Assembly (NCBI GenBank): GCA_963650135.1
Contig: CAVJLG010000036.1
Location: 1-61,039 of the forward strand
DNA from: HGM13006 sp963650135
GTDB taxonomy: Bacteria; Bacillota; Clostridia; Oscillospirales; Oscillospiraceae
DNA: 61,039 bases
Direction of reading: 5' to 3'
The notes beneath the pieces were generated by a model. That model worked only from the letters and a program-made list of their open reading frames with translations. It did not search any database and was not told the origin of the DNA. Every line of letters starts with the position of its first letter. The first letter of the stretch is position 1. A program made the position numbers and the translations under genes. Shown here piece by piece: positions 8,776 through 16,577 of this stretch.

Positions 8776-9186
8776 ATGCAAATGGAACTAACAGAAAAGG
8801 AGTTCCGGCGGCTGCTGGACATGGTTTATATCGGCAACTGGATTCTCAATTCTACCCGTGGGTCTGACCGTTTTTCGGACTATGACCAGGTAGAGAGCCG
8901 TATTTTCTCCTACTGCAAGGATCACGGTATGGGGTCCCTGACGGAAACCTGGAACGGTCATCCGGTGCCCTCCCGTGCCTTTGCCGAGGGCGGCATCCAC
9001 GAGGCCATCATGGACTATGAAGACGCGGTGTTTTTCGACATTCTGGCGGAGGAATTGGCCCGCCGGGATATGGACTACGCCCCCATCTCCAACCAGAACT
9101 ATGATGAGCTCATTGAGCGGATGGACGAATACATGGAAGAATTCGAACGCAACGGAACCGACCGCTTGCAGGTAGAGGATTTATAA
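8776..9186 (+). CDS. Small acidic protein of unknown function
   Basis: 136 residues, strongly acidic, rich in Asp, Glu and aromatic residues, without signal peptide, membrane helix or cysteine cluster. Predicted helical, with a charged C-terminus (MDEYMEEFERNG). I recognise no family. Coding is supported by AAGGAGG nine bases before the ATG, a TATAAT at 8749-8754 upstream, and a strong terminator straight after the stop. An upstream ATG at 8725 precedes the ribosome binding site and was rejected. It is monocistronic, between ddl (divergent) and tdk (convergent). Confidence 0.8.
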   Translation: MQMELTEKEFRRLLDMVYIGNWILNSTRGSDRFSDYDQVESRIFSYCKDHGMGSLTETWNGHPVPSRAFAEGGIHEAIMDYEDAVFFDILAEELARRDMDYAPISNQNYDELIERMDEYMEEFERNGTDRLQVEDL

Positions 9187-9200
9187 CGGACCATAGCAAG

Positions 9201-9234
9201 ACTGCTGCACATTCCCGTGCAGCAGTCCTTTTTT
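9201..9234 (+). terminator. Rho-independent terminator
   Basis: ACTGCTGCAC (9201-9210) pairs perfectly with GTGCAGCAGT (9217-9226) and is followed by CCTTTTTT. It closes the small acidic gene and abuts the 3' end of tdk. Confidence 0.9.
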
Positions 9235-9808
9235 ATTCGTCCTTGGGCTTCAGCATGCCCATTCGGTGGTGCTTTCGACATAGGGCAATATAGCTGTCGT
9301 TGGCCCCCAGTACCACCTGGTCGCCCTGGGTAATCATCTCGCCCTTTTCGTTAAACCGGGCGTTGCAGGTGGCGGCTTTTCCGCACCAGCAGACGGTTTT
9401 GATCTCCTCGATCACATCCGCCCAGGCCAGCAGCCACATGCTGCCCGGGAACAGATTCCGCTGGAAATCCGTCCGCAGTCCATAGCAGATCACCGGCACC
9501 CCGAGATCGTCCACAATATGTACCAGAAACTCCACCTGGTCCTTGGTGCAGAACTGGGCCTCATCCACGATGATGCAGTCATATTTCTGAATTTCTTCCG
9601 AGGTCATGGTCACCAAATGCTCCACATAGTCGCACTTCTGCCGCAGCCCCATCCGAGACGCCACATAGCCCTCGCCGTCCCGGTCATCCAGCTGAGGCTT
9701 CACCAGCAGCGCCGTTTTGCCCCGTTCATAATAGTTATAGCCCACCATCAGCGCATTGGCAGTTTTGGAGCTGCCCATTGCACCGTATCGAAAATATAGC
9801 TTTGCCAT
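9233..9808 (-). CDS. tdk: Thymidine kinase
   Basis: Phosphorylates thymidine to dTMP in the salvage pathway, 191 residues, type II (Gram-positive/human TK1-like) enzyme. Features: P-loop GAMGSSKT (about 9-16), Walker B-like IIVDEAQF (about 85-92) with the catalytic Glu, and four zinc ligands in CWCGKAATC and a later CRKHH. The normal family length is conserved. The upstream region is occupied by a 164-bp palindromic repeat element at 9871-10034, so its promoter must lie within or just next to that element. Confidence 0.94.
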   Translation of the reverse strand: MAKLYFRYGAMGSSKTANALMVGYNYYERGKTALLVKPQLDDRDGEGYVASRMGLRQKCDYVEHLVTMTSEEIQKYDCIIVDEAQFCTKDQVEFLVHIVDDLGVPVICYGLRTDFQRNLFPGSMWLLAWADVIEEIKTVCWCGKAATCNARFNEKGEMITQGDQVVLGANDSYIALCRKHHRMGMLKPKDE

Positions 9809-9870
9809 GCTCCCTCCCGCGCGGAAAATCCTCCGCGATTTCGCAGCGCCACTCCGGCGCGGTATTGTCT

Positions 9871-10034
9871 AGGGCAACACCGCACAATTGCGGCTGCGGG
9901 CTTTGACGGTTCTTTTACGCCACAAATCCGCTGCGAAACCTTGAAATACACAAAGTATTCCTGCGCTTTCACAGCAAATTTCTGACGTAAAATTCCTCGC
10001 CAAATCTCCTTGCCGAATGATACGGTTTTGCCCT
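9871..10034. mobile_element. MITE-like palindromic element, copy A
   Basis: A 164-bp element between spoVAC and tdk. The ends are inverted: AGGGCAACACCGCACAA on the left, and the complement of AGGGCAAAACCGTATCAT on the right. The interior contains the conserved core TTGAAATACACAAAGTATTC (about 9937-9957) and GACGG-TTCTTTTACGCC to its left. It has no ORF. Copies B and C have the same length, ends and core. No clear target-site duplication is visible. It is interpreted as a non-autonomous miniature transposable element. Confidence 0.8.
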
Positions 10035-10084
10035 GAACGCTATTCTATCTTATTTCCATGCGGTTTGCAACCCCAAAACCAGGT

Positions 10085-10117
10085 CAAGGCCCCCGGTTGG
10101 TTATCCCGGAGGCCTTG
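10085..10117 (-). terminator. Hairpin after spoVAC
   Basis: CAAGGCCCCCGG and CCGGAGGCCTTG form a GC-rich stem just after the spoVAC stop codon; on the minus strand it is followed by ACCTGGTTTTGG. The U-tract is short. Confidence 0.65.
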
Positions 10118-10122
10118 CCACG

Positions 10123-10572
10123 CTATCCTGTAAAAATTCTCGACACGCAATAGACGATGCCGTAGAGCACGCTGGCCCCCACGCCGTATACCAGCACCGG
10201 CCCTGCAATGGTAAACAGCTTTGCACTGACCCCCATCACAAAGCCCTCGGTTTTAAACTCCATGGCCGGTGAAACCACCGAATTGGCAAAGCCTGTGATG
10301 GGCACAATGGTACCGGCCCCGGCCACCTTGGCAAGCCGGTCATAAATCCCCAGGCCCGTAAGCAGCGCGCCCAGGAATACCATGGTAATCGATGTTGCCG
10401 TTGCGGCCAAATCGTCACTGAGCCCCAGCGCGCTCCAACCGTTCAGCACCAGATGCCCCAAAACGCAAATCAATCCGCCGGTCCAGAAGGCATTGAGGGT
10501 GTCCACCCAGATGTGGGAATTGGGGGAATACTCCTTCACCAGCCGGTCATACTGTATACTGCTGATTTTCAT
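10123..10572 (-). CDS. spoVAC: Stage V sporulation protein AC, spore inner-membrane channel component
   Basis: 149-residue membrane protein of the SpoVA complex that moves Ca-dipicolinate during sporulation and germination. In Bacillus SpoVAC acts as a mechanosensitive channel. Recognisable: GGLICVLGHL (about 32-41), LGALLTGLGIYDRLAKVAGAG and PITGFANSVVSPAMEFKTEG, the hallmark of SpoVAC/SpoVAE proteins. Length and N-terminus fit SpoVAC better than the shorter SpoVAE. It usually sits with spoVAD and spoVAE; here neither is adjacent. The upstream neighbour is an unrelated membrane protein and the downstream one is a repeat element and tdk. Confidence 0.85.
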   Translation of the reverse strand: MKISSIQYDRLVKEYSPNSHIWVDTLNAFWTGGLICVLGHLVLNGWSALGLSDDLAATATSITMVFLGALLTGLGIYDRLAKVAGAGTIVPITGFANSVVSPAMEFKTEGFVMGVSAKLFTIAGPVLVYGVGASVLYGIVYCVSRIFTG

Positions 10573-10620
10573 GCTATCATCTCCCGGCTTAGTATCGCCA
10601 GATTGCCGAAAATTATGTAT

Positions 10621-11508
10621 TCAAGAAAACAGCATGGGGAACCAATTAGACAGCCAATAGCCCAGCACAAAGGACGCAAGATTGCCCACCACGGCATATG
10701 CAACGGGGTGCTTTCCCTCGGCATAATACCGGTCCGCCAGCTTCGGCAGCGCCAGATAATATACCAGTCCTTCCACCAGAATCACTGCAAACTCAGCCAA
10801 GGCATACTGCATCACATAGAACACAAACATATGCACCGAGCCCTGGGTCAAAATCAGCAGATTCATGGCCAGCTGGGTCGCGCAATTTACGGCGAAGATC
10901 AGCTGCAGCTGCCGTTTTGCCGTAAAGCCAAAGCAGGCCGCCAGCAGACTTTCGATCACCACCGTCACCGCCAGCCGCAGCAGGAACGCCGCCACCTGCC
11001 ACAGAACATTATATTTCCGCGTCACCGGAAAGGTTCCCACGGCGCTGTTCCAGTTGCCCTTCAGATCGGCAAAGTCCACCTGATAATAGCTGTCAAAGGC
11101 ATACTGGCTTAGAATTTCCTTACTGACTTCAACGTAGCCGGTATCCGGGATGCAAACAAGAATCCGGAATTCCTCGGGCGGATAATAGTCCAAGGCATAG
11201 GCCCCGTCTCCGGTGAGCTTCTGAAGCCCTCCAGCAAACACCAGCCCATCCGGGTCCTCATAGGCCACAAGCCGATTCCACACCGTTGGATTCTGAATCT
11301 CCGGCTGATCCGCAATCGTGATCCGGTGATAGGGTCCGCCCAGCTGATCTTCTTTTGCCACCAGGGTAACATAATACTCCTGATCCCCTGCGCCCGTAAA
11401 CTCCACCACCACCGACGGCTTTGGCCCGAAGTCTGCAAAGGCGTAGATGCCCAGCGCTGCCATCAAAATCAGCACCATAGGAATGCGTCTTAGGATTGCT
11501 TTTATCAT
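10621..11508 (-). CDS. Exported/membrane protein of unknown function
   Basis: 295 residues, not recognised. It begins with a signal-like hydrophobic segment (MIKAILRRIPMVLILMAALG), then about 130 residues of extracytoplasmic, beta-rich sequence ending near VTRKYNVLW. The C-terminal half has about five hydrophobic helices (LWQVAAFLLRLAVTVVIES onward). The architecture, an outside sensor domain joined to a multi-helix bundle, suggests a sensing or transport role but nothing more specific. The start at 11508 follows GAGGGGAAGAA; an upstream ATG at 11580 lacks a site. It precedes spoVAC by 48 bases and may be co-transcribed with it. Confidence 0.75.
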   Translation of the reverse strand: MIKAILRRIPMVLILMAALGIYAFADFGPKPSVVVEFTGAGDQEYYVTLVAKEDQLGGPYHRITIADQPEIQNPTVWNRLVAYEDPDGLVFAGGLQKLTGDGAYALDYYPPEEFRILVCIPDTGYVEVSKEILSQYAFDSYYQVDFADLKGNWNSAVGTFPVTRKYNVLWQVAAFLLRLAVTVVIESLLAACFGFTAKRQLQLIFAVNCATQLAMNLLILTQGSVHMFVFYVMQYALAEFAVILVEGLVYYLALPKLADRYYAEGKHPVAYAVVGNLASFVLGYWLSNWFPMLFS

Positions 11509-11642
11509 TTCTTCCCCTCTTTTCCCGCTTTTCTGTGAAAGACGGTTTTGGTGACCCCATAACCGGATACGGACCCCCAAAAAACACGATCACAAGGTAA
11601 TACCGCATAAATTGGAAGAACGTCTTTCAATCGTATAGACGC

Positions 11643-11674
11643 AAAAAACGCGCTGCATGTTTCCATGCAGCGCG
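11643..11674 (-). terminator. Terminator of the S10-spc-alpha ribosomal operon
   Basis: On the minus strand an 11-bp perfect stem (CGCGCTGCATG / CATGCAGCGCG) with a 4-base loop is followed by six U residues, 14 bases after the rplQ stop. Confidence 0.93.
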
Positions 11675-11687
11675 AAATTTATAAAAA

Positions 11688-12029
11688 TTATACCAGCTCA
11701 ATGACAGCCTTTTCAGCAGCGTCGCCGCGGCGAACGCCGATCCGGGTGATTCTGGTATAACCGCCGTTGCGCTCAGCGTAGGAAGGAGCGATCTCCTTGA
11801 ACAGCTTGGTCACAACGTCCTCCTTGGTGATGAAAGCAAGCGCTCTGCGGCGATCTGCCAGAGTGCCGCCCTTACCCAGGGTAATCATCTTCTCAGCGAT
11901 AGGCTGAACTTCCTTGGCGCGGGTCACAGTAGTCTCAATGCGGCCCTTCTCCAGCAGGTCGGTGGTCAGCTGCCGAAGCATAGCCTTCCGCTGCGCGGTA
12001 GTTCTGCCGAGTTTACGAGTTCCGAACAT
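11688..12029 (-). CDS. rplQ: 50S ribosomal protein L17
   Basis: Binds 23S rRNA near the exit tunnel. 113 residues, bacterial short form. The opening MFGTRKLGRTTAQRKAML and TDLLEKGRIETTVTRAKEV are characteristic. It is the last gene of the ribosomal operon, 31 bases after rpoA, the usual alpha-operon order, and is followed at once by the operon terminator. Confidence 0.97.
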   Translation of the reverse strand: MFGTRKLGRTTAQRKAMLRQLTTDLLEKGRIETTVTRAKEVQPIAEKMITLGKGGTLADRRRALAFITKEDVVTKLFKEIAPSYAERNGGYTRITRIGVRRGDAAEKAVIELV

Positions 12030-12060
12030 TCTTATTTACCTCCTTTGCGAAAGGGTACGC

Positions 12061-13020
12061 TTAGTTGTTTGAGGAGCTGCCGTCGCTGGCAAGGCTCAGG
12101 CCCATCATCGCCAGCTTGTTCTGGACTTCCTCCAGAGACTTTCTGCCCAGGTTACGGACCTTGATCATATCCTCACCGGAGCGAGTAATCAGGTCCTGCA
12201 CAGTGTTGATGTTTGCGCGCTTGAGGCAGTTAAAGCTTCTGACAGACAGATCCATTTCCTCGATGCTCATCTCCAGCACCTTATCCTTGACGCTCTCCGG
12301 CTTATCCACGATGGTGGACTTGCTTGCCACAGACTCGCTCAGGTCGGTGAACAGCGCCAGGTGATCCGTGAGGATTTTGGCGCCCAGGGACACGGCGTCC
12401 CGGGCACTGATGGTGTTGTCGGTCCAAACCTCGAGGGTCAGCTTGTCATAGTCGGTCATATTGCCAACGCGGGTGTTTTCCACGGTGAAGTTGACCTTGT
12501 ATACAGGCGTGTAGATGGAGTCGATGGGAATCACACCAATAACGGTCTGTGCAGTCTTGTTCTTGTCAGCAGGAACATAGCCGCGGCCGTGGCTCAGCGT
12601 AATCTCCATGTTAAACGTAGCATCGGGGCCCAAGGTGCAGATGTGAAGCTCGGGATTCAGAATCTCAACTTCGCCGTCTGCCTTGATATCACCGGCGCAT
12701 ACCTCCCGCTCGCCCATGGCCTCAATATAGACGGTCTTGGGACCCTGGCAGTGCAGCTTCGCAATGATGCGCTTGACGTTTAGTACGATCTCAGTAACAT
12801 CTTCCTTGACGCCGGGGATGGTGGAAAACTCATGCTGGACACCTGCGATCTTGATGGAAGTAGCCGCGGTGCCGGGCAGAGAAGAAAGCAGAATTCTTCT
12901 CAGGCTATTGCCGAGGGTTGTGCCGTATCCTCTCTCCAGGGGCTCAACTACATACTTACCGTAGGAAGTATCCTCTGCGGAGTCGATGCATTCAATGCGA
13001 GGCTTTTCAATTTCTACCAT
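12061..13020 (-). CDS. rpoA: RNA polymerase alpha subunit
   Basis: 319 residues. The N-terminal dimerisation and assembly domain (about 1-230) includes the RRILLSSLPG helix near 42-51. A linker and the C-terminal domain (about 250-310) follow, with RSFNCLKRANINTVQDL and LGRKSLEEVQNKL, the helix-hairpin-helix surface for UP elements and activators. It lies between rpsD and rplQ in the standard alpha-operon position. AAGGAGGG lies upstream of the ATG at 13020. Confidence 0.98.
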   Translation of the reverse strand: MVEIEKPRIECIDSAEDTSYGKYVVEPLERGYGTTLGNSLRRILLSSLPGTAATSIKIAGVQHEFSTIPGVKEDVTEIVLNVKRIIAKLHCQGPKTVYIEAMGEREVCAGDIKADGEVEILNPELHICTLGPDATFNMEITLSHGRGYVPADKNKTAQTVIGVIPIDSIYTPVYKVNFTVENTRVGNMTDYDKLTLEVWTDNTISARDAVSLGAKILTDHLALFTDLSESVASKSTIVDKPESVKDKVLEMSIEEMDLSVRSFNCLKRANINTVQDLITRSGEDMIKVRNLGRKSLEEVQNKLAMMGLSLASDGSSSNN

Positions 13021-13094
13021 ATAGGAAATACCCTCCTTGTAACCGCGATGAAAATCGCATTTGATTCAGCTTACAGATAATCGAGGGCTTATTG

Positions 13095-13691
13095 TTACTT
13101 GGAGTACAACTCAACGATAAGATGTTCAGCGATCTCGAAGTCAATGTCCTCTCTAGCGGGAGCGGCAATGACCTTACCAGTGAGTGTGTTCTTGTCTCTG
13201 TCCAGCCACTTGGGAGTAGCCGCAAAGACGTCGTCCTCCTTCAGCTTCTTGAAGAAAGCGTTGGAGCAGCTCTTCTCGCAAACTGCGACCACATCGCCGG
13301 TCTTAACCAGGTAAGAGGGAATGTTGACGCGCTTGCCGTTAACGGTAAAATGACCGTGGTTTACCAGCTGACGAGCCTCACGGCGAGTGGAAGCAAAGCC
13401 CAGTCTGTAAACGACGTTGTCCAGTCTCCGCTCGATCATGCACAGAAGCTCCTCGCCGGTGTTACCAGCCATCTTGGAAGCCTTCTCATAGTAAGCATGG
13501 AACTGCTTTTCCTGGATGCCATAAACAAACTTAACCTTCTGCTTCTCGGTCAGCTGCGTTGCATACTCAGACTTTTTGGCTCTTCTCTGGCCGCCGGGGT
13601 TCTTGTTGGAAGTTCTGCTGTAACCCATGACGGCAGGAGAAACGCCCAGCGTTCTGCAGCGCTTGAGAACAGGCTGTGTATTTCTAGCCAT
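13095..13691 (-). CDS. rpsD: 30S ribosomal protein S4
   Basis: Primary 16S rRNA binder, 198 residues. The S4 RNA-binding motif is visible at RRLDNVVYRLGFASTRREARQLVNHGHF (about 90-118). The N-terminus lacks the CxxC zinc site of some S4 proteins (C- form). In Bacillus rpsD is monocistronic and autoregulated; here it sits between rpsK and rpoA, as in most Clostridia. Confidence 0.97.
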   Translation of the reverse strand: MARNTQPVLKRCRTLGVSPAVMGYSRTSNKNPGGQRRAKKSEYATQLTEKQKVKFVYGIQEKQFHAYYEKASKMAGNTGEELLCMIERRLDNVVYRLGFASTRREARQLVNHGHFTVNGKRVNIPSYLVKTGDVVAVCEKSCSNAFFKKLKEDDVFAATPKWLDRDKNTLTGKVIAAPAREDIDFEIAEHLIVELYSK

Positions 13692-13711
13692 TGCTAATTT
13701 CCTCCTTTAAG

Positions 13712-14107
13712 TTATACGCGGCGGCGTTTGGGAGGACGGCAGCCATTGTGAGGAATGGGAGTCACGTCCTTAATCATGTTGACCTCGAGGCCAGCGGACT
13801 GAAGCGCACGGATGGCGGATTCACGACCCTGACCGGGGCCCTTCACATATACTTCTACGGTCTTCAGGCCATGCTCCATAGCAGCCTTGGCAGCAGTCTC
13901 TGCAACCATCTGAGCGGCATAGGGAGTGGACTTTCTGGAACCACGGAAGCCCAGACCACCGGAGGAAGCCCAGGAGATGGCATTACCGTTGAGATCGGTA
14001 ATGGTCACCATGGTATTGTTGAAGGAGCTGCGGATATGCGCGGCACCTTTTTCGATGTTCTTGCGCTCACGGCGCTTTTTGATCACTTTTTTCTTGTTGG
14101 CAGCCAT
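13712..14107 (-). CDS. rpsK: 30S ribosomal protein S11
   Basis: Platform protein of the 30S subunit near the E site, 131 residues. Typical sequences: HIRSSFNNTMVTITDLNGN, GFRGSRKSTPYAAQ, VKGPGQGRESAIRAL and the C-terminal PHNGCRPPKRRRV. It lies 12 bases after rpsM. Confidence 0.98.
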   Translation of the reverse strand: MAANKKKVIKKRRERKNIEKGAAHIRSSFNNTMVTITDLNGNAISWASSGGLGFRGSRKSTPYAAQMVAETAAKAAMEHGLKTVEVYVKGPGQGRESAIRALQSAGLEVNMIKDVTPIPHNGCRPPKRRRV

Positions 14108-14119
14108 ACATATCCCTCC

Positions 14120-14488
14120 TTACTTCTTCTTATTAGCAATGGTCTTCTTGGGACCCTTGCGAGTTCTGGCATTAGTCTTGGAACGCTGACCTCTAACGGG
14201 CAGGCCTCTTCTGTGGCGAGTGCCACGGTAGCAGCCGATCTCGGTGAGCCGCTTGATGTTCAGAGCGACTTCACGCCGAAGATCACCTTCGATGGTGTAG
14301 TCCTTATCGATGACGTCACGGAGGGCGGCCTCCTGATCGTCAGTCAGGTCCTTTACGCGGATGTCGGGATTAATCCCCGCCTTCTCAAGAATGTCTTTTG
14401 CACTCTTTCTGCCGATACCATAGATATAAGTCAGGCCGATCTCGACTCGCTTATCCTTCGGCAGATCAACACCGGAAATTCGTGCCAT
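14120..14488 (-). CDS. rpsM: 30S ribosomal protein S13
   Basis: Head protein contacting the P-site tRNA and the large subunit through bridges B1a and B1b; 122 residues. MARISGVDLPKDKRVEIGLTYI is diagnostic, and the basic tail RGQRSKTNARTRKG reaches the P site. It follows rpmJ in the usual order. Confidence 0.98.
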   Translation of the reverse strand: MARISGVDLPKDKRVEIGLTYIYGIGRKSAKDILEKAGINPDIRVKDLTDDQEAALRDVIDKDYTIEGDLRREVALNIKRLTEIGCYRGTRHRRGLPVRGQRSKTNARTRKGPKKTIANKKK

Positions 14489-14511
14489 TTAACTCTGCAC
14501 CTCCTTTTCTA

Positions 14512-14625
14512 TTAACCCTGTCTCTGCTTATGCTTGGGATTTTCGCAAATCACCATAACGCGGCCCTTGCGCTTAATGACTTTGCACTTCTCGCACATGG
14601 GCTTTACGGACGGTCTTACTTTCAT
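14512..14625 (-). CDS. rpmJ: 50S ribosomal protein L36, zinc-binding form
   Basis: A 37-residue gene between infA and rpsM, found by reading the minus strand directly: MKVRPSVKPMCEKCKVIKRK, then GRVMVICENPKHKQRQG. The CxxC...C...H set (Cys11, Cys14, Cys27, His32) is the zinc ribbon of the C+ form. Length and order match other Firmicutes. A ribosome binding site (GGAGGTTA) lies upstream. Confidence 0.96.
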   Translation of the reverse strand: MKVRPSVKPMCEKCKVIKRKGRVMVICENPKHKQRQG

Positions 14626-14656
14626 ACTGTTAACCTCCATATTGAGAACGTGTCTC

Positions 14657-14875
14657 TCACTTGCTTCTCCAGGTGATCCGTCCCCGTGTCAGGTCATAGG
14701 GCGACATCTGAACGGTGACCTTATCTCCCGGAAGAATCTTAATAAAGTTCATCCGGAGCTTGCCGGAAATGTGTGCCAGAATGGTGTGTCCTCCGCCAAT
14801 GTCCACAGAGAACATTGCATTCGGCAATGCATCCACTACGATGCCCTCAAGCTCAATTACGTCGTCTTTTGCCAA
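14657..14875 (-). CDS. infA: Translation initiation factor IF-1
   Basis: 72-residue single OB-fold (S1 domain) protein that occupies the ribosomal A site during initiation. MAKDDVIELEGIVVDALPN, GHTILAHISGKLRMNFIKIL and DLTRGRITWR are all standard. It lies between the KOW-domain gene and rpmJ, the usual position in low-GC Gram-positives. Confidence 0.98.
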   Translation of the reverse strand: MAKDDVIELEGIVVDALPNAMFSVDIGGGHTILAHISGKLRMNFIKILPGDKVTVQMSPYDLTRGRITWRSK

Positions 14876-14877
14876 GA

Positions 14878-15168
14878 TTACTCAGCCTCCTTGGTTCTGA
14901 CTGTTAATGTCTGACCATAAATGGCCAAATCCCTGCGTAACTCGCTGTTGAGTACTTTGTCGCCGCTAAGAATCTTCTGGGCGACGTTAGAATCAATCCG
15001 AGCGGCAAAACGGAGATGCTTTAGCTTCTTCCGTTTGGGATTTTCCATGGTCCTTTGTTTGCCGTTGACCAGGTAGGCGTATCCGTCCTCCACCCGGAGC
15101 ACATAGAACAGCCCACCCTTGTCACGACCAGCCATAGAAACGATGATATCTGCTTTAGAGATATCCAT
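14878..15168 (-). CDS. KOW-domain RNA-binding protein (L14e/L27e-like)
   Basis: 96 residues. The N-terminal half is a KOW-type barrel (ADIIVSMAGRDKGGLFYVLRVED, then YLVNGKQRTMENPKRKK), resembling archaeal/eukaryotic L14e, L6e and L27e. Many Clostridia encode such a protein between map and infA, and it is usually annotated as an RNA-binding or ribosome-associated protein. Its function is not established. The start at 15168 overlaps the map stop by 14 bases and follows GAGGCAGG; the longer version beginning at 15234 would overlap map by 80 bases. Translational coupling to map is likely. Confidence 0.85.
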   Translation of the reverse strand: MDISKADIIVSMAGRDKGGLFYVLRVEDGYAYLVNGKQRTMENPKRKKLKHLRFAARIDSNVAQKILSGDKVLNSELRRDLAIYGQTLTVRTKEAE

Positions 15169-15925
15169 TGTCCTGCCTCTCGGTGACGGTGAGAATTTCC
15201 GGCTCGCCGTCGGTAATGAGCACAGTATTTTCATAGTGAGCAGCTCTGGTGCCGTCCACGGTTTTTGTGGTCCAGCGATCCGGCATTACATGTACGTCAT
15301 AGGAACCGACGGTAACCATAGGTTCAATGGCGATGACCATGCCGGGCATCAGTCTGGGTCCGCGGCCGGGATGCCCATAGTTGGGAACCTCGGGCTCCTC
15401 ATGGAGCTGCTCGCCCACACCGTGGCCAACAAACTTCCGTACCACACCAAAGCCGTTTGCCTCAACACAGGTCTGAACCGCATGGGAGATATCCGAAATA
15501 CGGAAGCCTCTCTTGCAGAATTTCAGACCTTCGTAAAAGCTCTGCCGGGTCACTTCCACCAGCTTGCGGGACACGTCGTCCGTCTCGCCGCAGATGAAGG
15601 TGGCTGCGCAATCGCCGTGGAAGCCGCCCCAATAAGCGCCAACATCAACGGAGACGATATCGCCCTCCTGAATGACCTGCTTTCCGGGAATGCCGTGGAT
15701 CACCACGTCGTTAATGGAAATGCAGGCGCTGGCGGGGAAACCGCCGTAACCAAGGAACGACGGAGTCGCTCCCTGGGATACGATATAGTCATGAACTGCC
15801 TTGTCGATGGCATGGGTCGTCACACCAGGACGAATCATGTCGCCGGCCACAGCTCTGGCCTCAGCGGTGATTTTACCGGCTTTGCGCATGATCTCAATTT
15901 CGTGGGGCGTTTTGATGGAGATCAT
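15155..15925 (-). CDS. map: Methionine aminopeptidase, type I
   Basis: Removes initiator Met from nascent proteins; 256 residues. Metal ligands are visible in order: two Asp in SVDVGAYWGGFHGDCAATF, a His in GHGVGEQLHEEP, a Glu in AIEPMV and a Glu in HYENTVLIT. It lacks the N-terminal SH3-binding extension of type Ib enzymes. Its ATG overlaps the adk stop (ATGA), so the two genes are coupled. Confidence 0.97.
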   Translation of the reverse strand: MISIKTPHEIEIMRKAGKITAEARAVAGDMIRPGVTTHAIDKAVHDYIVSQGATPSFLGYGGFPASACISINDVVIHGIPGKQVIQEGDIVSVDVGAYWGGFHGDCAATFICGETDDVSRKLVEVTRQSFYEGLKFCKRGFRISDISHAVQTCVEANGFGVVRKFVGHGVGEQLHEEPEVPNYGHPGRGPRLMPGMVIAIEPMVTVGSYDVHVMPDRWTTKTVDGTRAAHYENTVLITDGEPEILTVTERQDNGYL

Positions 15926-16560
15926 ACATTTGCCTCCAGAGCAGCCAGGATATCCTTGGTTGCTCCATCAATGGGCTGATTGCCCTGAACTTCCTTCAGA
16001 ATGCCCATCTTCTCATAGAATGCCTTCAGGGGCTCAGTCTCGTCATGGAAGACCTTCAGCCGATTCTTGACAGTCTCGGGGGCATCATCTTTCCGGATTG
16101 CCAGCTCGCCGCCGCAGGAATCGCAGACTCCCTCGACCTTGGGCGGGTTGGCGGTAATATGATAGCTTGCGCCGCAGGAGGAGCAAACCCGGCGGCCTAC
16201 CATTCTGTCCTCGATGACTTTGTCAGCGATTTCAATGGAGACAACCTTGTCGATGCGAACATCCTGCGCCACCAGCGCCTCTGCCTGGGGGATGGTTCTG
16301 GGCATACCGTCCAGAATGAAGCCCTTCTGGCAGTCGGGCTGCGCTACGCGCTCTTTCACAATTCCAACGATCACTTCGTCGGGCACCAGTTTACCGGCGT
16401 CCATATAAGCCTTCGCCTGAAGGCCAACCTCAGTGCCGTTCTTTACTGCTTCACGGAGAATGTTTCCGGTGGAGATGGTGGGAATGCCCAACTTTTCGCT
16501 GATGATCTCAGCCTGGGTGCCCTTGCCCGCACCGGGAGCACCAAGAAGAATGACGTTCAT
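15922..16560 (-). CDS. adk: Adenylate kinase, zinc-lid form
   Basis: Interconverts ATP+AMP and 2 ADP; 212 residues, long form. P-loop GAPGAGKGT (about 7-15), DGMPRTIPQAEAL for AMP binding, and a LID domain with four cysteines (CSSCGASYH... and CDSCGGEL) that bind structural zinc as in Bacillus. It lies in the usual secY-adk-map order. Confidence 0.97.
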   Translation of the reverse strand: MNVILLGAPGAGKGTQAEIISEKLGIPTISTGNILREAVKNGTEVGLQAKAYMDAGKLVPDEVIVGIVKERVAQPDCQKGFILDGMPRTIPQAEALVAQDVRIDKVVSIEIADKVIEDRMVGRRVCSSCGASYHITANPPKVEGVCDSCGGELAIRKDDAPETVKNRLKVFHDETEPLKAFYEKMGILKEVQGNQPIDGATKDILAALEANV

Positions 16561-16577
16561 TACGATATCCCCCTTAA

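Noticed and set aside
11590..11610. Possible fourth copy of the MITE end (GGTAATACCGCATAA)
   Set aside because: It differs in the leading GGGCAA, has no inverted partner at about 164 bp and no core sequence.
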